Assembly (NCBI RefSeq): GCF_003991135.1
Contig: NZ_CP016379.1
Location: forward strand, 1,922,001-1,986,000
Reading direction: 5' to 3'
Source: Anoxybacter fermentans
GTDB taxonomy: Bacteria; Bacillota; Halanaerobiia; DY22613
Length of the DNA stretch: 64,000 nucleotides
A program made the position numbers and the translations under genes. Position 1 is the stretch's first letter. Each line of letters starts with the position of its first letter. The notes beneath the pieces were generated by a model that saw nothing but the letters and a program-made list of their open reading frames with translations, made no database searches and was not told the origin of the DNA. Positions 1 through 8,925 of this stretch are shown piece after piece.

Positions 1-345
1 TTCTTTGGTCAAAAGAGCACGTAAAATGGTTGCAGTACCAACTAGACCTTTCATTAAGAAATCAGCTTCACCTTCTGCTACAATCTGCACAGCTTTATGA
101 GAAGCTTTTGTAACATCAGGCTCATCATAAATCTTTATATTGGATAGGTCATAATAAACCTCTTTTGCAAAAACTTCAATCTTTTCTTTATCACCAACGA
201 GAATTGGGGTAATTAAACCATCTTCTTCTGCTTTTTTAACTGCTTTTAATACTTCTGGATCTTCCGCAGCGGCTACAGATAAAACCTTAGGTGCTGTAGA
301 TTTTGCCTGTTCTACCATTTCCTCAAATGTTTTAAACATGGTCAT
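1..345 (-). CDS. ptb: Phosphate butyryltransferase, N-terminal part (cut by window edge)
   Basis: Transfers a (branched) acyl group from CoA to phosphate, giving acyl-phosphate for butyrate kinase. About 115 residues are visible, starting MTMFKTFEEMVEQAKS and including ADFLMKGLVGTATILRALL, typical of the phosphate acetyl/butyryltransferase family. The ATG at 345 overlaps the TGA of the butyrate kinase gene (ATGA) and a GAAGGGGTG ribosome site lies just upstream; a second ATG at 339 is an alternative start. It is the last visible gene of the dehydrogenase-kinase-transferase operon and is presumably co-translated with the kinase. The C-terminal two thirds lie outside the window. Confidence 0.88.
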   Translation of the reverse strand, partial: MTMFKTFEEMVEQAKSTAPKVLSVAAAEDPEVLKAVKKAEEDGLITPILVGDKEKIEVFAKEVYYDLSNIKIYDEPDVTKASHKAVQIVAEGEADFLMKGLVGTATILRALLTKE

Positions 346-1424
346 TTCACCCCTTCAACAATATATTCTAAAGGTTCTTCTTCTCTTCTCAAAACCCGAA
401 GAGCTCCCTGGCAAAGAGCCAACATTTCCATTGCCCCTGGATAAACTTTCACCGGAGCAATGTATTGTACATATTCGGTAATTCCATCTGTAACCATCTT
501 CGAGTGAGCCAGTCCACCGGTAAGAATAATAGCATCCACTTCACCCTTTAAAACAGTCGCCATTGCTCCAATCTCTTTGGCAATCTGATAAATCATAGCA
601 TGATAAACTTCTGCTACTTTTTCATCACCTGCTTTGATTTTTTCTTCGATCTCTTGACAATTGTTTGTCCCAAGATAGGCAGTCAAACCGCCCTGACCCA
701 CCATCCTTTTTTTAAGCTCTCTGAAAGTATATTTACCAGAAAACGCCAATCTAACCAGATCACCAACAGGTAATTGACCACAACGTTCTGGGGAAAATGG
801 TCCACTTTCATTGGCATTGTTTACATCCACTATTCGACCTTTTAAAAGAGGTGCAATAGATATACCCCCACCCAGGTGAGCAACAATGAAATTACACTCT
901 GAAAAACTTAAATTTAGATCCCTAGCTGCCTGTCTTGCTGTAGCTTTAATATTCAAAGCATGACTTAAACTTCTCCGTTCAATCTCCGGAATACCTGAAA
1001 TTCTGGCTTCCGGAATAAATTCGTCAACAGCAACCGGATCAACAGTAAATGCAGGAATATTTAACTTACTGGCGAGATCAAAAGCGATTAATCCTGCCAG
1101 ATTGGACGCATGTTCCCCCTGAACTCCCTCTTTAAGATCATTTACCATCTGCTGATTGATCCGGTAAGTTCCACCTGAAAGTGGTCTAAGTAAACCACCA
1201 CGGGCAACAATTGCATCTAATTCTTCTAAAGAAAAGCCTTTTTCTTTAACCGTTTTAATAACCATTTCTTTACGAAAATCCAGTTGGTCAATAATTCGCT
1301 CATATTTAGAAAGCTCTTCAGTTGAATGGGAAATATTTTCTTCAAAAAGTAACTTTTCATTATGATAAATGGCGATCTTGGTCGAAGTTGAACCAGGATT
1401 GATCACCAAAATCTGATATTCCAT
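342..1424 (-). CDS. buk: Butyrate kinase
   Basis: ASKHA-family acyl kinase that converts butyryl- or branched acyl-phosphate plus ADP to the free acid plus ATP. The 360 residues fit the family length (about 355). Visible motifs are NPGSTSTKIAIY at the N terminus (phosphate 1 loop), VAHLGGGISIA near residue 180, the DVNNANESGPFSPERCG segment near 210 and ILTGGLAHS near 300 (adenosine loop). It lies 37 bp downstream of leucine dehydrogenase and overlaps the transferase gene by 4 bp, so the three form one transcription unit. In this context branched substrates (isobutyryl-, isovaleryl-phosphate) are likely; that is inference from the operon. Confidence 0.95.
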   Translation of the reverse strand: MEYQILVINPGSTSTKIAIYHNEKLLFEENISHSTEELSKYERIIDQLDFRKEMVIKTVKEKGFSLEELDAIVARGGLLRPLSGGTYRINQQMVNDLKEGVQGEHASNLAGLIAFDLASKLNIPAFTVDPVAVDEFIPEARISGIPEIERRSLSHALNIKATARQAARDLNLSFSECNFIVAHLGGGISIAPLLKGRIVDVNNANESGPFSPERCGQLPVGDLVRLAFSGKYTFRELKKRMVGQGGLTAYLGTNNCQEIEEKIKAGDEKVAEVYHAMIYQIAKEIGAMATVLKGEVDAIILTGGLAHSKMVTDGITEYVQYIAPVKVYPGAMEMLALCQGALRVLRREEEPLEYIVEGVK

Positions 1425-1461
1425 CTTTAATTAGACCCCTCTTTCTATAGATAGCCTCACT

Positions 1462-2535
1462 TTATTTTAAAATTCTTTTAACCCTACCAACACTCTTAAT
1501 TCTCTCTTCTACCATTAAATCAGCAGCTTTATAAGTCGGGATATTTCTTTCCTTAGAAATTTCCGCAATCTTTAAGATCATGTTATAAATCTGGCTTGCA
1601 TGCTTAAAGGCACGATCTTTATTATAACCTCCAGGCTGTAATTCATCTGCTACCTGAATCAGACCTCCAGCGTTAATCACATAATCAGGAGCATAAAAGA
1701 TTCCTTTTTCATGTAAGATATCACCATGGCGTGGTTCAGCTAATTGGTTGTTAGCAGCTCCACCGATAATTTTACACTTAAGTTTATCAATAGTCTCATC
1801 ATTTATGATTGCACCTAATGCATTTGGTGAGAGAATATCACATTCAACAAACAAAATTTCGTCTGGAGAAACAACTTCAACCTCTGGATATTTTTCCTTA
1901 ACCATTTTAACATTATTCTCATTTACATCACTGATAATCACTTTTGCACCTTCATCGATTAAATGACCGACCAACTTGCTACCCACTTTACCTACACCCT
2001 GAACAGCAACAGTCAGGCCCTTAAGAGAATCAGTTCCAAAAACAACCTTGGCACATGCTTTAAGTCCTTTCCAGGTACCAAAAGCAGTAATAATGGAAGA
2101 GTCACCACTTCCACCATACTCTTCAGGTAATGCACCAACATAACGGGTCTCTTTTGCTGCCAGAACAAAATCATCATAAGTTGTACCTACATCTGTACCG
2201 GTACTATATCTTCCACCCAGTGACTCTACAAAACGACCCAATGCTCTAAAAAGAGCCTCACTTTTGTCTTTCATTGGGTCTCCCCAGATAACTGTCTTAC
2301 CACCACCAAAATCTACGCCAGCAGCACCAGATTTATATGTCATTCCTTTAGAAAGACGGAGCGCATCCAGTATTGCCTCATCTTCAGATTCGTAGTTCCA
2401 CATTCTACATCCACCCAAAGCTGGACCCAATGTAGTATCATGGATTGCAATAATTGCTTTAAGACCAGAGGACTTTTCCTGAAGTAATATCAACTGCTCA
2501 TGTCCTTCCTTCTCCATCATTTCAAAAATTTTCAC
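1462..2535 (-). CDS. bcd: Leucine (branched-chain amino acid) dehydrogenase
   Basis: NAD-dependent oxidative deamination of leucine, isoleucine and valine to 2-oxoacids. At 357 residues it matches the leucine/phenylalanine dehydrogenase family. The substrate domain carries GPALGGCRMW and the catalytic-lysine regions LSKGMTYKSGAAGVDFGGGK; the Rossmann domain starts at VAVQGVGKVGSKL near residue 175. It is the first gene of the operon, 247 bp downstream of the sigma-54 activator, with an AGGAGGTATGG ribosome site before the ATG. A sigma-54 type promoter lies about 60 bp upstream. It supplies 2-oxoacids whose acyl-CoA products would be used by the following transferase and kinase. Confidence 0.95.
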   Translation of the reverse strand: MKIFEMMEKEGHEQLILLQEKSSGLKAIIAIHDTTLGPALGGCRMWNYESEDEAILDALRLSKGMTYKSGAAGVDFGGGKTVIWGDPMKDKSEALFRALGRFVESLGGRYSTGTDVGTTYDDFVLAAKETRYVGALPEEYGGSGDSSIITAFGTWKGLKACAKVVFGTDSLKGLTVAVQGVGKVGSKLVGHLIDEGAKVIISDVNENNVKMVKEKYPEVEVVSPDEILFVECDILSPNALGAIINDETIDKLKCKIIGGAANNQLAEPRHGDILHEKGIFYAPDYVINAGGLIQVADELQPGGYNKDRAFKHASQIYNMILKIAEISKERNIPTYKAADLMVEERIKSVGRVKRILK

Positions 2536-2592
2536 TTGACCATACCTCCTTTATGTATCTTTAATAAAGCAACTACCTTCACTTTCATTCTT

Positions 2593-2610
2593 ATGCAATT
2601 TACGTGCCAA
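2593..2610 (-). promoter_or_regulatory. Sigma-54 (-24/-12) promoter of the bcd-buk-ptb operon
   Basis: On the minus strand the bases read TTGGCACGTAAATTGCAT, which fits the sigma-54 consensus TGGCAC-N5-TTGCA with the invariant GG and GC at correct spacing. It sits about 60 bp before the dehydrogenase start and just downstream of a gene for a sigma-54 activator. Confidence 0.85.
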
Positions 2611-2737
2611 TTAAAAAATTCCGCCAAAAAATATCCCCTTTTTCGAGGACGATTAAAGATATTTAACTTTTCTTATATCTCTACCAAGGAAAAAAAACTC
2701 TAAAAAGAACCATATTAGTATGTAATTCTTTTCATAT

Positions 2738-2753
2738 CTGCAATTTTTTGCAG
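2738..2753. promoter_or_regulatory. Candidate upstream activator site
   Basis: A perfect dyad CTGCAA-N4-TTGCAG lies about 130 bp upstream of the -24 box, the usual distance for an enhancer of a sigma-54 activator. A weak terminator of the activator gene is an alternative, because there is no convincing T-run. Assignment is inference from position and symmetry. Confidence 0.4.
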
Positions 2754-2781
2754 GCAAGAGTTTTCACTTAAAGTTTTTTAC

Positions 2782-4863
2782 TTATTGTATTCCATATTTT
2801 TCTAGTTTGTAGTACAGACTCCGGATTGCAATACCCAAAAGTTTTGCAGCTTCGGTTTTGTTTCCTCCAGTATGGTCAAGAGCTTCTAAAATCACTTCCT
2901 TCTCTACCTCGTCTAAAATCTCTTTTAATGATTTATTCTGAATATCATACTCGCTAACCTGATAACCTGCTTTTGTTTCTTTCTTTTCAGGTCTAGTCAT
3001 TGAAGACAGCATACCTAAAGGAGGGAGATGTTCTTCAGTAATTATATCTGAATCAAAACCTACATTAATAATTGCACGTCCAATGATATTTTCCAATTCA
3101 CGAACATTACCAGGCCAATCATAATCCATCAGAATATCCAGTGCTCCTTTAGAAATATTTTTTATAGAGCGACCGTATTCCTGGTTAAATTTCCGGATCA
3201 AATGATAGGTGAGTTTAGGAATATCTTCTTTTCTTTTTCTAAGCGGTGGAATAAAGATGGGAACTACATTTAAACGGTAATATAAATCTTCTCTAAAGGT
3301 ACCTTCCTGTATCATTCGCTCTAAGTTTGCGTTAGTAGCAACAATAACCCGCACATCCACACTGATTGCCTTTGTTCCTCCAACCCGAATAACCTCTTTT
3401 TCCTGTAATACCCGGAGAAGTTTGGCTTGAAGTTCAAGATTTATTTTACCAATTTCATCCAGAAAGATGGTCCCTCCATCAGCTTCTTCAAACAATCCTT
3501 TTTTTCCACCTTTTCTGGCTCCAGTAAAAGCACCCTCTTCATAACCAAAAAGTTCACTCTCCAAAAGGCTATCAGCAATTGCCGAACAGTTTACCCGGAT
3601 GAATTGACCATCTTTTCTAGGACTAGAATTATGGATAGCATGGGCAAAAAGTTCTTTACCAGTACCGCTTTCACCCCGTAATAAAACAGTAGCTGGAGTC
3701 TTGGAAGCTCTCCGGGCCTGTTGAATTGCTGCTAACATGAGTTTACTTTCGGCAATAATATCCTCAAAGGTATATTTAGCATTTAAATGGCGGATCATCC
3801 GTCTGGCCTGATTTAACTCCTCAGTCAGCTTTTTGATTTCGGAAATATCATGGATGACCCCTACACTTCCTTTTAACTTTCCATCAACTATAATCGGCGC
3901 TACATTAACAATAACTTCTTTTTTTTTGGGACCAACTTTTAATCTAACACCCGAGACAGGTTTTTTGGTCTTTAAGACCTTCATATGCATACTTTCACCT
4001 TCAGCAATATCTACAGTAGCAGGTTTACCGATTACATCTTCTTCAGTCAGGCCAGTTAAACGGGTATAAGCGGGATTGATTAAAATTCCCATACCTTTTT
4101 CATCCACTACAGAGATAGCATCCTGAGTAGACTCAATAATCGCCTCTAGCATAACCCGCATCTCTTTCAAATTGGTTAACTCTTCTGCTAAAGATTTGAC
4201 CTCTGTAATATCCCTAAAAACAGCAACAGCCCCTATTATATTACCCTCATGATCTCTAACTGGAACACGATTAGTAATGATTGTGGTATTTCCAATAGCC
4301 TGGGTCTGGTTTAATTCTTCCTTTCCTGTCTTTAAGACCAGGTGAAGACGGCTATTTGGAATTACTTCCTCTACATATCTTCCTACACACTCCACAGCTT
4401 TAAGATTCATAATCTTTTCAGCAGCCTGATTAAAAAGTGTAATAATTCCATCACTGTTTATAGCAATCATTCCATCATGAGTTGAATTAATGATGACATC
4501 TTTCTCTCGATTGACCCTCTTTAAACGGCGAAGCAAATCTTCTTCATCCTCGATCAAACTATTCAACAACTCCACAGCAGATGCCGATAATATAGAACAA
4601 TCTTCAATAATATCTTTTCCTAAAATCTCCCCTAGCTTTTCTCTAGATAAATTTAAAGTATCAATAACCAGATCAGGTTTGTCCATCTTTCCATCAGATA
4701 AATCCTGTATAATTGGAATTGCTAGATTATGTAAATCGGGATCGGATATGAAGTCAGAATCCAAAGATAAAACTCCTAAAATTTTTACCTGATTCAGTTG
4801 GCTAATTCTTTTAATAATAGATTTACCTGCTTCTTTTAAGCCCACTATCAGGATCTTTAACAT
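2782..4863 (-). CDS. Sigma-54-dependent transcriptional activator (BkdR/BcdR-like)
   Basis: Activates sigma-54 RNA polymerase by ATP hydrolysis. The 693 residues hold an N-terminal Rossmann-like segment (MLKILIVGLKEAGKSI, residues 1-100), two PAS domains (about 125-225 and 240-345), an AAA+ domain with Walker A GESGTGKE and the sigma-54 contact loop GAFTGA (about 375-610), and a Fis-type helix-turn-helix at the C terminus (GGNKTEAAKLLGIAIRSLYY). PAS domains suggest control by a small ligand or redox signal. The gene is directly upstream of the operon with the -24/-12 promoter, as for BkdR regulators in Bacillus and clostridia, so it probably controls branched-chain amino-acid catabolism. Confidence 0.93.
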   Translation of the reverse strand: MLKILIVGLKEAGKSIIKRISQLNQVKILGVLSLDSDFISDPDLHNLAIPIIQDLSDGKMDKPDLVIDTLNLSREKLGEILGKDIIEDCSILSASAVELLNSLIEDEEDLLRRLKRVNREKDVIINSTHDGMIAINSDGIITLFNQAAEKIMNLKAVECVGRYVEEVIPNSRLHLVLKTGKEELNQTQAIGNTTIITNRVPVRDHEGNIIGAVAVFRDITEVKSLAEELTNLKEMRVMLEAIIESTQDAISVVDEKGMGILINPAYTRLTGLTEEDVIGKPATVDIAEGESMHMKVLKTKKPVSGVRLKVGPKKKEVIVNVAPIIVDGKLKGSVGVIHDISEIKKLTEELNQARRMIRHLNAKYTFEDIIAESKLMLAAIQQARRASKTPATVLLRGESGTGKELFAHAIHNSSPRKDGQFIRVNCSAIADSLLESELFGYEEGAFTGARKGGKKGLFEEADGGTIFLDEIGKINLELQAKLLRVLQEKEVIRVGGTKAISVDVRVIVATNANLERMIQEGTFREDLYYRLNVVPIFIPPLRKRKEDIPKLTYHLIRKFNQEYGRSIKNISKGALDILMDYDWPGNVRELENIIGRAIINVGFDSDIITEEHLPPLGMLSSMTRPEKKETKAGYQVSEYDIQNKSLKEILDEVEKEVILEALDHTGGNKTEAAKLLGIAIRSLYYKLEKYGIQ

Positions 4864-4930
4864 TAACTTCTTCCCCCCTAAAACTTTTTTCCAGTAAAAA
4901 TCATTACCTTCTTTATTACAATTTAATATA

Positions 4931-5126
4931 CTGCAAAAAGCTAATTTTGAGCGACATAGAAATTTTTCGCCAAATCATCTTAGCGAGATTTCCGACGAAA
5001 TAAGGCCTCATCACAGGAGGTGATGAGCTAATCAATGGCCAGATTAGGAAGCCTTATTTCGGCGGAAATCAAGCTTTAGATGATTCGAAAAATTTATCAA
5101 GAAGCGAAAAATTAGCTTTTTGCAGT
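4931..5126 (-). repeat. Palindromic element, isolated inverted copy
   Basis: About 196 bp, bounded by CTGCAAAAAGCTAATTTT and its complement. It is in inverted orientation relative to the 16 copies in the Rhs array: here the GAGCGACATAGAAATTTTTCG half comes first. The two internal hairpins (GATGAG/CTCATC type and CTAATC/GATTAG type) are kept. It lies between divergently transcribed genes, far from any Rhs sequence, so the element is able to disperse on its own. Confidence 0.9.
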
Positions 5127-5265
5127 TTAACCATTATATTCGTCAACACTACCCTAAAACCCTTTGCTCCCATTTTGAGAAATAGTAAAGACTTGCGAAT
5201 TAAGAAAGTACGTGGTAAGATATAAGGGTGTATTAATGTGTTTATAAAAGGAGAAGTGATAAGCT

Positions 5266-6201
5266 ATGTTATTAACCAAATTAATATTTTTTACTGTAGG
5301 AATGTTTGCAATTGTCAAAGGAGCTGACTGGTTTACCGATTCTGCAGTATGGATTGCCAAAAAGACAGGAATTCCTAAAGTAATAATCGGAGCCACCATT
5401 GTAAGCCTGGCAACTACTCTTCCAGAATTTGCTGTATCTGTTTACGCTTCCTTTAGCGGCCACCCAGAGATGTCCCTGGGTAATGCAGTTGGATCTAACA
5501 TTTTTAATATTGGTATGATCCTGGGGTTGACTTTGATTATTCACAGTTATCCTACTACTCCAAAAATAATTTCCAAAAAAGCCCTGTTTATGTTAACTGC
5601 TGGTATCCTGGCCTTGTTAACTTCTTTAGATGGTGAAATTAATCAATTTGACGGTTTTTTACTTTTGACTGTTCTCATCGGATATATCTTATTTTTAATT
5701 CTACATTCGAAAAAAAACATAGTCTTTGTTGAAAAAACCGAAGTTAAAGGCACTTTTAAGAAAAATCTTATTAAATTTATAGCTGGTTCTGTCCTGGTTA
5801 TTATCGGTTCTAGAATCGTAGTCAATTCAGGAGTGTGGCTGGCTAAATACTTTGGTGTACCTGAGATTTTCATTGCTCTTACTCTGGTTGCATTGGGTAC
5901 ATCCTTACCAGAACTCGTTACATCTTTAACAGCAACTCTTAAAGGTTATCAGGAATTGTCCATAGGAAATATCATTGGTGCAAACCTGTTAAATATAGGT
6001 TGGGTAACTTCCGTCTCTGCTATGGTCAATCCCATTTCAATTTCTACGAAAAATTTAATTTTAGATTTTCCTTTTATGCTAGCCTTCATGGGACTACTTT
6101 TACTCTTCGGATTAACTAAAGATCATCTTAGCCGCTTAGAGGGAATGATCTTTCTTACTTTATATGCCACCTATATTACAATCCTTTTCGGTACTCTTTA
6201 A
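5266..6201 (+). CDS. Calcium/sodium antiporter, CaCA family (YrbG-like)
   Basis: Inner-membrane cation exchanger of 311 residues with about ten membrane segments. It shows the two inverted alpha repeats of the family: GATIVSLATTLPEFAVS followed by GNAVGSNIFNIG (residues 44-90), and ALTLVALGTSLPELVTS followed by GNIIGANLLNIG (residues 205-250). The acidic residue in each TxPE motif binds the cation. An AAAGGAGAAGTGATAAGCT ribosome site precedes the ATG. The gene stands alone, followed by a strong terminator. Confidence 0.93.
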   Translation: MLLTKLIFFTVGMFAIVKGADWFTDSAVWIAKKTGIPKVIIGATIVSLATTLPEFAVSVYASFSGHPEMSLGNAVGSNIFNIGMILGLTLIIHSYPTTPKIISKKALFMLTAGILALLTSLDGEINQFDGFLLLTVLIGYILFLILHSKKNIVFVEKTEVKGTFKKNLIKFIAGSVLVIIGSRIVVNSGVWLAKYFGVPEIFIALTLVALGTSLPELVTSLTATLKGYQELSIGNIIGANLLNIGWVTSVSAMVNPISISTKNLILDFPFMLAFMGLLLLFGLTKDHLSRLEGMIFLTLYATYITILFGTL

Positions 6202-6223
6202 CTCTTTAAACACCCATAAATCA

Positions 6224-6268
6224 TTGGGGGTATATATGGGCAAAAACGCTTGCCATACATACCCCCAT
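6224..6268 (+). terminator. Rho-independent terminator of the antiporter gene
   Basis: A long stem (TTGGGGGTATATATGGGCAA against TTGCCATACATACCCCCA, loop AAACGC) is followed by GGTTTTCTTTT on the plus strand, 23 bp after the stop codon. Confidence 0.85.
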
Positions 6269-6296
6269 AGGTTTTCTTTTATCAAACAAAATTTTT

Positions 6297-6980
6297 CTAT
6301 CTCATTCTCTTCAACCAATCTGGACGATTATAAAGGTGAATAAACCGCACAGGCTCATCAAAAGCATTTGGATCCAGTTCATCTTTTAAGCTCTCTTCCA
6401 CTGCTAAATATTTAATAGGCACCTTCAACTTTGAAGAAACTTCCTTAATAATGGGATAACCTTTCATAATATCTTCTACTGTGGTCTCATTGCAAAGGTT
6501 AATATTTGCTATCAGATGGGTAACTTTCAGTCTAGAAGATTTCATCACTTTATTTATAATTTTTTCAATTCCCATTACATCTCTGGTAAAAGGCCTATTA
6601 GTATTTACTACAAAGTTCATATCATATTGATCTTCTTTAAAATAGCTGTTAAACCTTCCCAAAGCTACCGCTCCAACATCATCTCCACCCACATCAAAAA
6701 CAACCTGGTATTGTTGATTTTGTAATACCCGCAAAATATGAGGAGAAAGAGCAGGTAAATCAGCGGTAGCCAGAACACCAGCAGGAAAGATCACTTCAAC
6801 TCCTTTTTCCCTCAATGGTCCTGCTGCTTCCCGGGAACGAAAATATGGATTAACAATATCTAAATCAACAAGAGCAACCTTCTCATGTTCTTTTTTTAAA
6901 TCCACTGCAAAATTCATACTAACTTCCGTTTTTCCACTTCCATATGCACCTGTAAAGATCTGAATCCGTTTATCTGACAT
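6297..6980 (-). CDS. P-loop ATPase, CobQ/CobB/MinD/ParA superfamily
   Basis: Cytosolic nucleotide-binding protein of 227 residues. The start at 6980 is chosen because GGAGGTGAAAAA precedes that ATG and the family begins MSDKRIQIFTGAYGSGKTE; an upstream in-frame ATG at 7118 has no ribosome site. Walker A is GAYGSGKT (residues 10-17); VALVDLDIVNPYFRSRE and VVFDVGGDDVGAVALG look like MinD-type Walker A' and B regions. Such proteins often occur near 2-oxoacid oxidoreductase genes in anaerobes, but nothing here shows the client. The exact role is unknown. Confidence 0.75.
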   Translation of the reverse strand: MSDKRIQIFTGAYGSGKTEVSMNFAVDLKKEHEKVALVDLDIVNPYFRSREAAGPLREKGVEVIFPAGVLATADLPALSPHILRVLQNQQYQVVFDVGGDDVGAVALGRFNSYFKEDQYDMNFVVNTNRPFTRDVMGIEKIINKVMKSSRLKVTHLIANINLCNETTVEDIMKGYPIIKEVSSKLKVPIKYLAVEESLKDELDPNAFDEPVRFIHLYNRPDWLKRMR

Positions 6981-7137
6981 TTTTTCACCTCCGTTTGGTT
7001 TGCATTGTAGAAAATTCGCGATAAATAGAGAAAAATCCTTTTGAATGAATTTTAAGTTTCTAAAAAAGATTTTACATATTTTAAATCTATTTCTCTGATG
7101 AATACAAGCAATCAACATGTCTTTTCCAGTTAAGCAT

Positions 7138-7389
7138 TCAGTAATAGTAGGAAGTAAATCCTCTTTCTTTAATAATAATAAAATCTTTTATTGGAGCTTG
7201 GTATGCATCATATGTACCATCATTCCAATGAAAATGTATGTATTGTATATGGAATTTTAAACTCTTTATCCATTCTCTTACTACTAATGATGAATTAGAA
7301 AGAACATGTTCTAATACCTTAACTTTAGGTGAATTAATTTTTTCACAAGCATTCGTTAAAAAATAGAAAAATTCATCATTTCGAGTGTT
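7138..7389 (-). pseudogene. C-terminal gene remnant, unknown family
   Basis: An open frame of 83 codons without a start codon ends at a TGA (7138-7140). It reads FHIQYIHFHWNDGTYDAY and IIIKERGFTSYYY near its end. An in-frame TAG lies immediately upstream and I see no ribosome site. It looks like the tail of a gene whose front has been lost. I do not recognise the family. Confidence 0.35.
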
Positions 7390-7450
7390 CTATCAAACCA
7401 TTTTCTCTTATTCCTTACACTTTCACTCCATCATCCTATAATTAAAACTA

Positions 7451-7507
7451 AAAAAATCATGGATAAATGCAGTTTAAAAAGTCTGCACACTACCCATGAT
7501 TTTTTGG
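7451..7507. terminator. Bidirectional terminator-like hairpin
   Basis: AAAAAATCATGG pairs with CCATGATTTTTT; within the loop TGCAG pairs with CTGCA. Both flanks carry A/T runs, so it could stop transcription both ways. It separates the remnant at 7138-7389 from the acetyltransferase gene. Confidence 0.6.
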
Positions 7508-7577
7508 ATAAATTTTTATCTTTCGGCCGGGTTTTTTATCAGCAAAACGATATCATTATTCATGTACAACTACTACT

Positions 7578-7982
7578 TTAACCGTTTTGATTAATATATT
7601 TACGAATAATCATACCATGTGATTTAAACATACCAAATTTTTTATAAAAATTTTGCATTTCAATATCACAAGTTAAATCTATACATGTTATGTGCTTAAG
7701 CAGCTCTAACATCATCTCCATAAGTCTGCTACCAATTCCCATGTGCTGATACTCCGGTAATACTTCAAGCATCGGAATAAATGCAAAGTAAACCCCATCA
7801 CTTAATGCATTTATAAAACCTACAACTTTTGATTTTCCTGTTTCATATGCTAACACAACATAACTGCTATTTCTAAGTATTTGATAATGTTGTTCCGTTG
7901 TAAGAGGTTTTTTCCATCCAACAAAAAAGCCTTTTAGTTCATCAGGAGACAAACCCTCTATTGTCGTTCTGTATTCAATCAC
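7578..7982 (-). CDS. GNAT-family N-acetyltransferase
   Basis: Small acetyltransferase of 134 residues. The acetyl-CoA binding motif A is visible as VLPEYQHMGIGSRLMEMMLELL (Q/R-x-x-G-x-G/A) around residues 78-100, followed by DIEMQNFYKKFGM, the motif-B segment near the C terminus. Translation most likely begins at a GTG (7982) preceded by AAAGGAGAGATG. It lies just outside the lowest attC-like site of the cassette cluster and may once have been a cassette, but no matching R'' box was found beyond its stop codon. The substrate is unknown. Confidence 0.8.
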   Translation of the reverse strand: MIEYRTTIEGLSPDELKGFFVGWKKPLTTEQHYQILRNSSYVVLAYETGKSKVVGFINALSDGVYFAFIPMLEVLPEYQHMGIGSRLMEMMLELLKHITCIDLTCDIEMQNFYKKFGMFKSHGMIIRKYINQNG

Positions 7983-8100
7983 ACTAACATCTCTCCTTTA
8001 CTGCATAATATTGATAATCCAATAATCATTAAATATAACAATATGCTGCCTATCAAAATTTTCTTTTTCATAATTATTAATACTCCTTTAAACTGTTTGC

Positions 8101-8230
8101 CATCTAACGTTTACATATTTGCGAAATCATCGAACCGCTAATGTTTGCACCTGGTAAGGCGATGTGATGCGTTTGAACTGCTCCAAAAACTTGCTCCGCA
8201 CACCCTCGCGTAAACACTTTGTTATGCGCC
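8101..8230 (-). repeat. attC-like site 1
   Basis: Outer arms are TAACGTTTAC and GTAAACACTTTGTTA. The high end, GTTATGCGCC, is a good R''-type box when read on the minus strand. Lowest site of the cluster. Confidence 0.7.
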
Positions 8231-8285
8231 ATGCCCAAAAAATACTCTAGTTTAAATTTAAAGTATTAATATATAAATATGTAAG

Positions 8286-8457
8286 CTAATCTTTATAATT
8301 AGGATTTACACCTTCCCAATATATCATTTGGTTATCTCTTTTTATCTCAATCAAACCTACTTTTTATAATATCTTTAATATCTTTATTGAACCAATGTTA
8401 TTAATTAAACATTCTGCCTTTATCTTTTTGATATTTTCTTGAGAAAATGCCCACTTA
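8286..8457 (-). pseudogene. GNAT acetyltransferase C-terminal remnant
   Basis: Two adjacent frames read KWAFSQENIKKIKAECL with NNIGSIKILKIL, then, after a shift of one frame, KVGLIEIKRDNQMIYWEG before a TAG at 8286-8288. The N-x-x-S-I-K-(I/V)-L-x-K-x-G pattern is the end of RimJ/RimL-type acetyltransferases. The N-terminal two thirds are missing and the frame is broken, so it is not functional. It occupies the unit between attC-like sites 1 and 2, whose start (GTTATGCC) complements the R'' box at 8221. Confidence 0.55.
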
Positions 8458-8530
8458 ACCGACGTTGACGGTCCCGATAGGGTCGGCGTGATTTTTGCCT
8501 ATCCAAAACAAAACTCTTAATTGCAATAGG

Positions 8531-8592
8531 CATAACAAAGACAATATCCCGAAGGGTAGCGACAGCGTCACGGAAATATCTTGTTATATGAA
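8531..8592 (-). repeat. attC-like site 2
   Basis: Compact site. CATAACAAAGACAATATCCCG pairs imperfectly with CGGAAATATCTTGTTATATG around a GC-rich core. Its R'' box (GTTATATGAAGTATC on plus) complements the unit start at about 8862. Confidence 0.7.
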
Positions 8593-8602
8593 GTATCAAA
8601 GT

Positions 8603-8833
8603 TCAATTTATTAAATGCTTAATTTGATAATATTCTTGTAAACTAATTAGAATATGACTGACTCTCAAGATTACATCAGCTATAAATAAAAAAGGAGAAT
8701 GTAAAATTACTAATACTGGATTTATTGCCATTAAAATTAGAATCCTAAATAAAGGGAAAAATAAAAAGTGTATATTCTCATTTATGAACAAAATATCGAA
8801 TCCAGCCAGCATAATACATGTCTTTACCTCCAT
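8603..8833 (-). CDS. Hypothetical small hydrophobic ORF in a cassette
   Basis: A 76-codon frame fills the unit between sites 2 and 3. The product would be mostly hydrophobic (IHFLFFPLFRILILMAI, FLFIADVILRV), so at best a small membrane protein. A GGAGG ribosome site at this place is better spaced for an ATG in another frame that stops after 13 codons, which suggests the gene may be frameshifted. No family recognised. Confidence 0.3.
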   Translation of the reverse strand: MEVKTCIMLAGFDILFINENIHFLFFPLFRILILMAINPVLVILHSPFLFIADVILRVSHILISLQEYYQIKHLIN

Positions 8834-8856
8834 CCTGCCTATAATGGGAATATTTC

Positions 8857-8925
8857 ATATAACGTATTTCATGTTTCGTAAAAACCACTCTAAGGCAGAG
8901 TATTTACGAACTTGTTTCGTGAACA
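8857..8925 (-). repeat. attC-like site 3 (degenerate)
   Basis: ATAACGTATTTCATGTTTCGTAAA pairs partly with TTTACGAACTTGTTTCGTG. The low end is a good box (its complement matches the R'' of site 2); the high end has diverged to TTGTTTCG. The next ~150 bp (8925-9087) show no gene. Confidence 0.45.

Noticed and set aside
2738-2753. Dyad CTGCAA/TTGCAG as a fragment of the 207-bp palindrome end
   Set aside because: Only six bases per arm match the element's termini and no internal hairpin is present; chance similarity is more likely, and its place fits an activator site better.
5154-5873. Minus-strand ORFs opposite the antiporter gene
   Set aside because: Antisense shadows of a well-supported membrane protein gene.
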